A stretch of DNA of 64,000 nt from assembly GCA_028874335.1 (NCBI GenBank), contig JAPPJY010000009.1:121803-185802 (forward strand), read 5' to 3'. A program made the position numbers and the translations under genes. The notes beneath the pieces were generated by a model, which had not been told where the DNA came from, searched no databases, and saw only the letters and a program-made list of their open reading frames with translations. The stretch comes from Gemmatimonadota bacterium. GTDB lineage: Bacteria; Latescibacterota; UBA2968; GCA-2709665. Below are positions 63,700 to 64,000 of this stretch, piece by piece. Position 1 is the stretch's first letter, and the number at the start of each line of letters is the position of its first letter.

Positions 63700-64000
63700 G
63701 CCTTTCGTAGTTTCGTCTTTGGTTTATTCGCGTGTTTCGTAGTCTCGCATTGGCCCTTCGTTTATTCGTTTATTCGTAGTTTCGCCTTGGCCCTTCGTTT
63801 ATTCGTCTATTCGTAGCTTCGCCTTGGGTCTTTCGTTTTTCGTCGTTCTGCGTTATTCGTAGTTTCGTCTTTGGTTTATTCGCGTGATTCGTAGTCTCGC
63901 CTTGGCCCTTCGTTTATTCGTCTATTCGTAGTCGCGCCTTGGGCTTTTCGTTTATTCGTCTATTCGTAGTCTCGCCTTGGGCCTTTCGTTTATTCGTCTA
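63700..64000. repeat. Degenerate tandem repeat of TTCGTTTATTCGTC units
   Basis: About eight imperfect copies of a unit near 35-37 bases built from TTATTCGT, CGTAGT, TCGCCTTGG and CCTTTCG. It runs off the right edge. Single relatives appear at 53125-53140. No coding sense. Confidence 0.85.

Noticed and set aside
63700..64000. CRISPR array
   Set aside because: Units are degenerate and contiguous, with no unique spacers.
1..64000. tRNA, rRNA or prophage genes
   Set aside because: No cloverleaf, rRNA block, integrase or phage structural genes seen by reading.

Overview
The window reads as a chromosomal segment of a Gram-negative, diderm, heterotrophic bacterium. Evidence is a TonB-dependent receptor, an outer-membrane beta-barrel protein, many signal peptides, and good Shine-Dalgarno sites (GGAGG type) before most genes. 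The mix of heparinase-like, toroid, beta-propeller, Gfo/Idh/MocA, class III aminotransferase, CocE-type and FGE-fold proteins, with many short dispersed palindromic repeats, recalls environmental lineages such as Latescibacterota, Poribacteria or Planctomycetes. That placement is inference; there is no rRNA or other marker gene here.

Layout. 0-2.3 kb: a C39-peptidase ABC exporter (cut by the window edge) and its HlyD-type partner, resembling NHLM peptide export. 2.8-12.4 kb (minus strand): a large TonB receptor, a BCCT osmolyte transporter, then a tight run of unknown protein, PTS EIIA-like, PII-like and two CPA2 antiporter-like genes, the second with a C-terminal frameshift. 12.7-13.8 kb: a SelA-like PLP enzyme. 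14-27 kb: a gene-poor, visibly more AT-rich accessory region with three FGE-fold genes (one decayed, one a dockerin/vWA/FGE chimera), small secreted or membrane proteins, an IS3 OrfA remnant, dispersed repeats and three copies of a structured intergenic element. It ends in a divergent regulator pair: a receiver-AraC protein with an altered phosphorylation site, and a beta-propeller protein fused directly to a sigma54-activator module. 30-33 kb: a giant heparinase II/III-like protein. 33.8-37.2 kb: housekeeping genes (cold-shock protein, sthA, an RluA-like gene interrupted by an amber codon, a conserved cytoplasmic protein) and a MITE-like element. 37.5-53 kb: a long, mostly plus-strand catabolic and repair block (DapA/NanA-family aldolase, propeller protein, toroid protein, MsrB, GyrI-like, creatininase-like, sialidase-like, two class III aminotransferases, amidohydrolase, barrel protein, oxidoreductase, CocE hydrolase). 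53.2-61.1 kb: phosphatidylserine decarboxylase, a LamG protein apparently split by a propeller, a zinc alcohol dehydrogenase, and a duplicated CPBP membrane protease. 61.2-63.6 kb: a RelE/ParE-type toxin-antitoxin pair, a second Gfo/Idh/MocA gene and a cupin. The end is a degenerate tandem repeat.

How the genes fit together. The 30-53 kb block looks like scavenging of acidic or amino-sugar-containing glycans and small organic compounds: lyase-like and sialidase-like proteins act on polymers, and aldolase, oxidoreductase, aminotransferase and amidohydrolase enzymes act on the products. No single pathway can be proved from sequence alone. The BCCT carrier and the EIIA/PII/CPA2 run point to osmotic and ion homeostasis. 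The most unusual material is in 14-27 kb: the repeated structured element, the FGE-fold proteins lacking the usual catalytic cysteine arrangement, and the propeller-sigma54 regulator.
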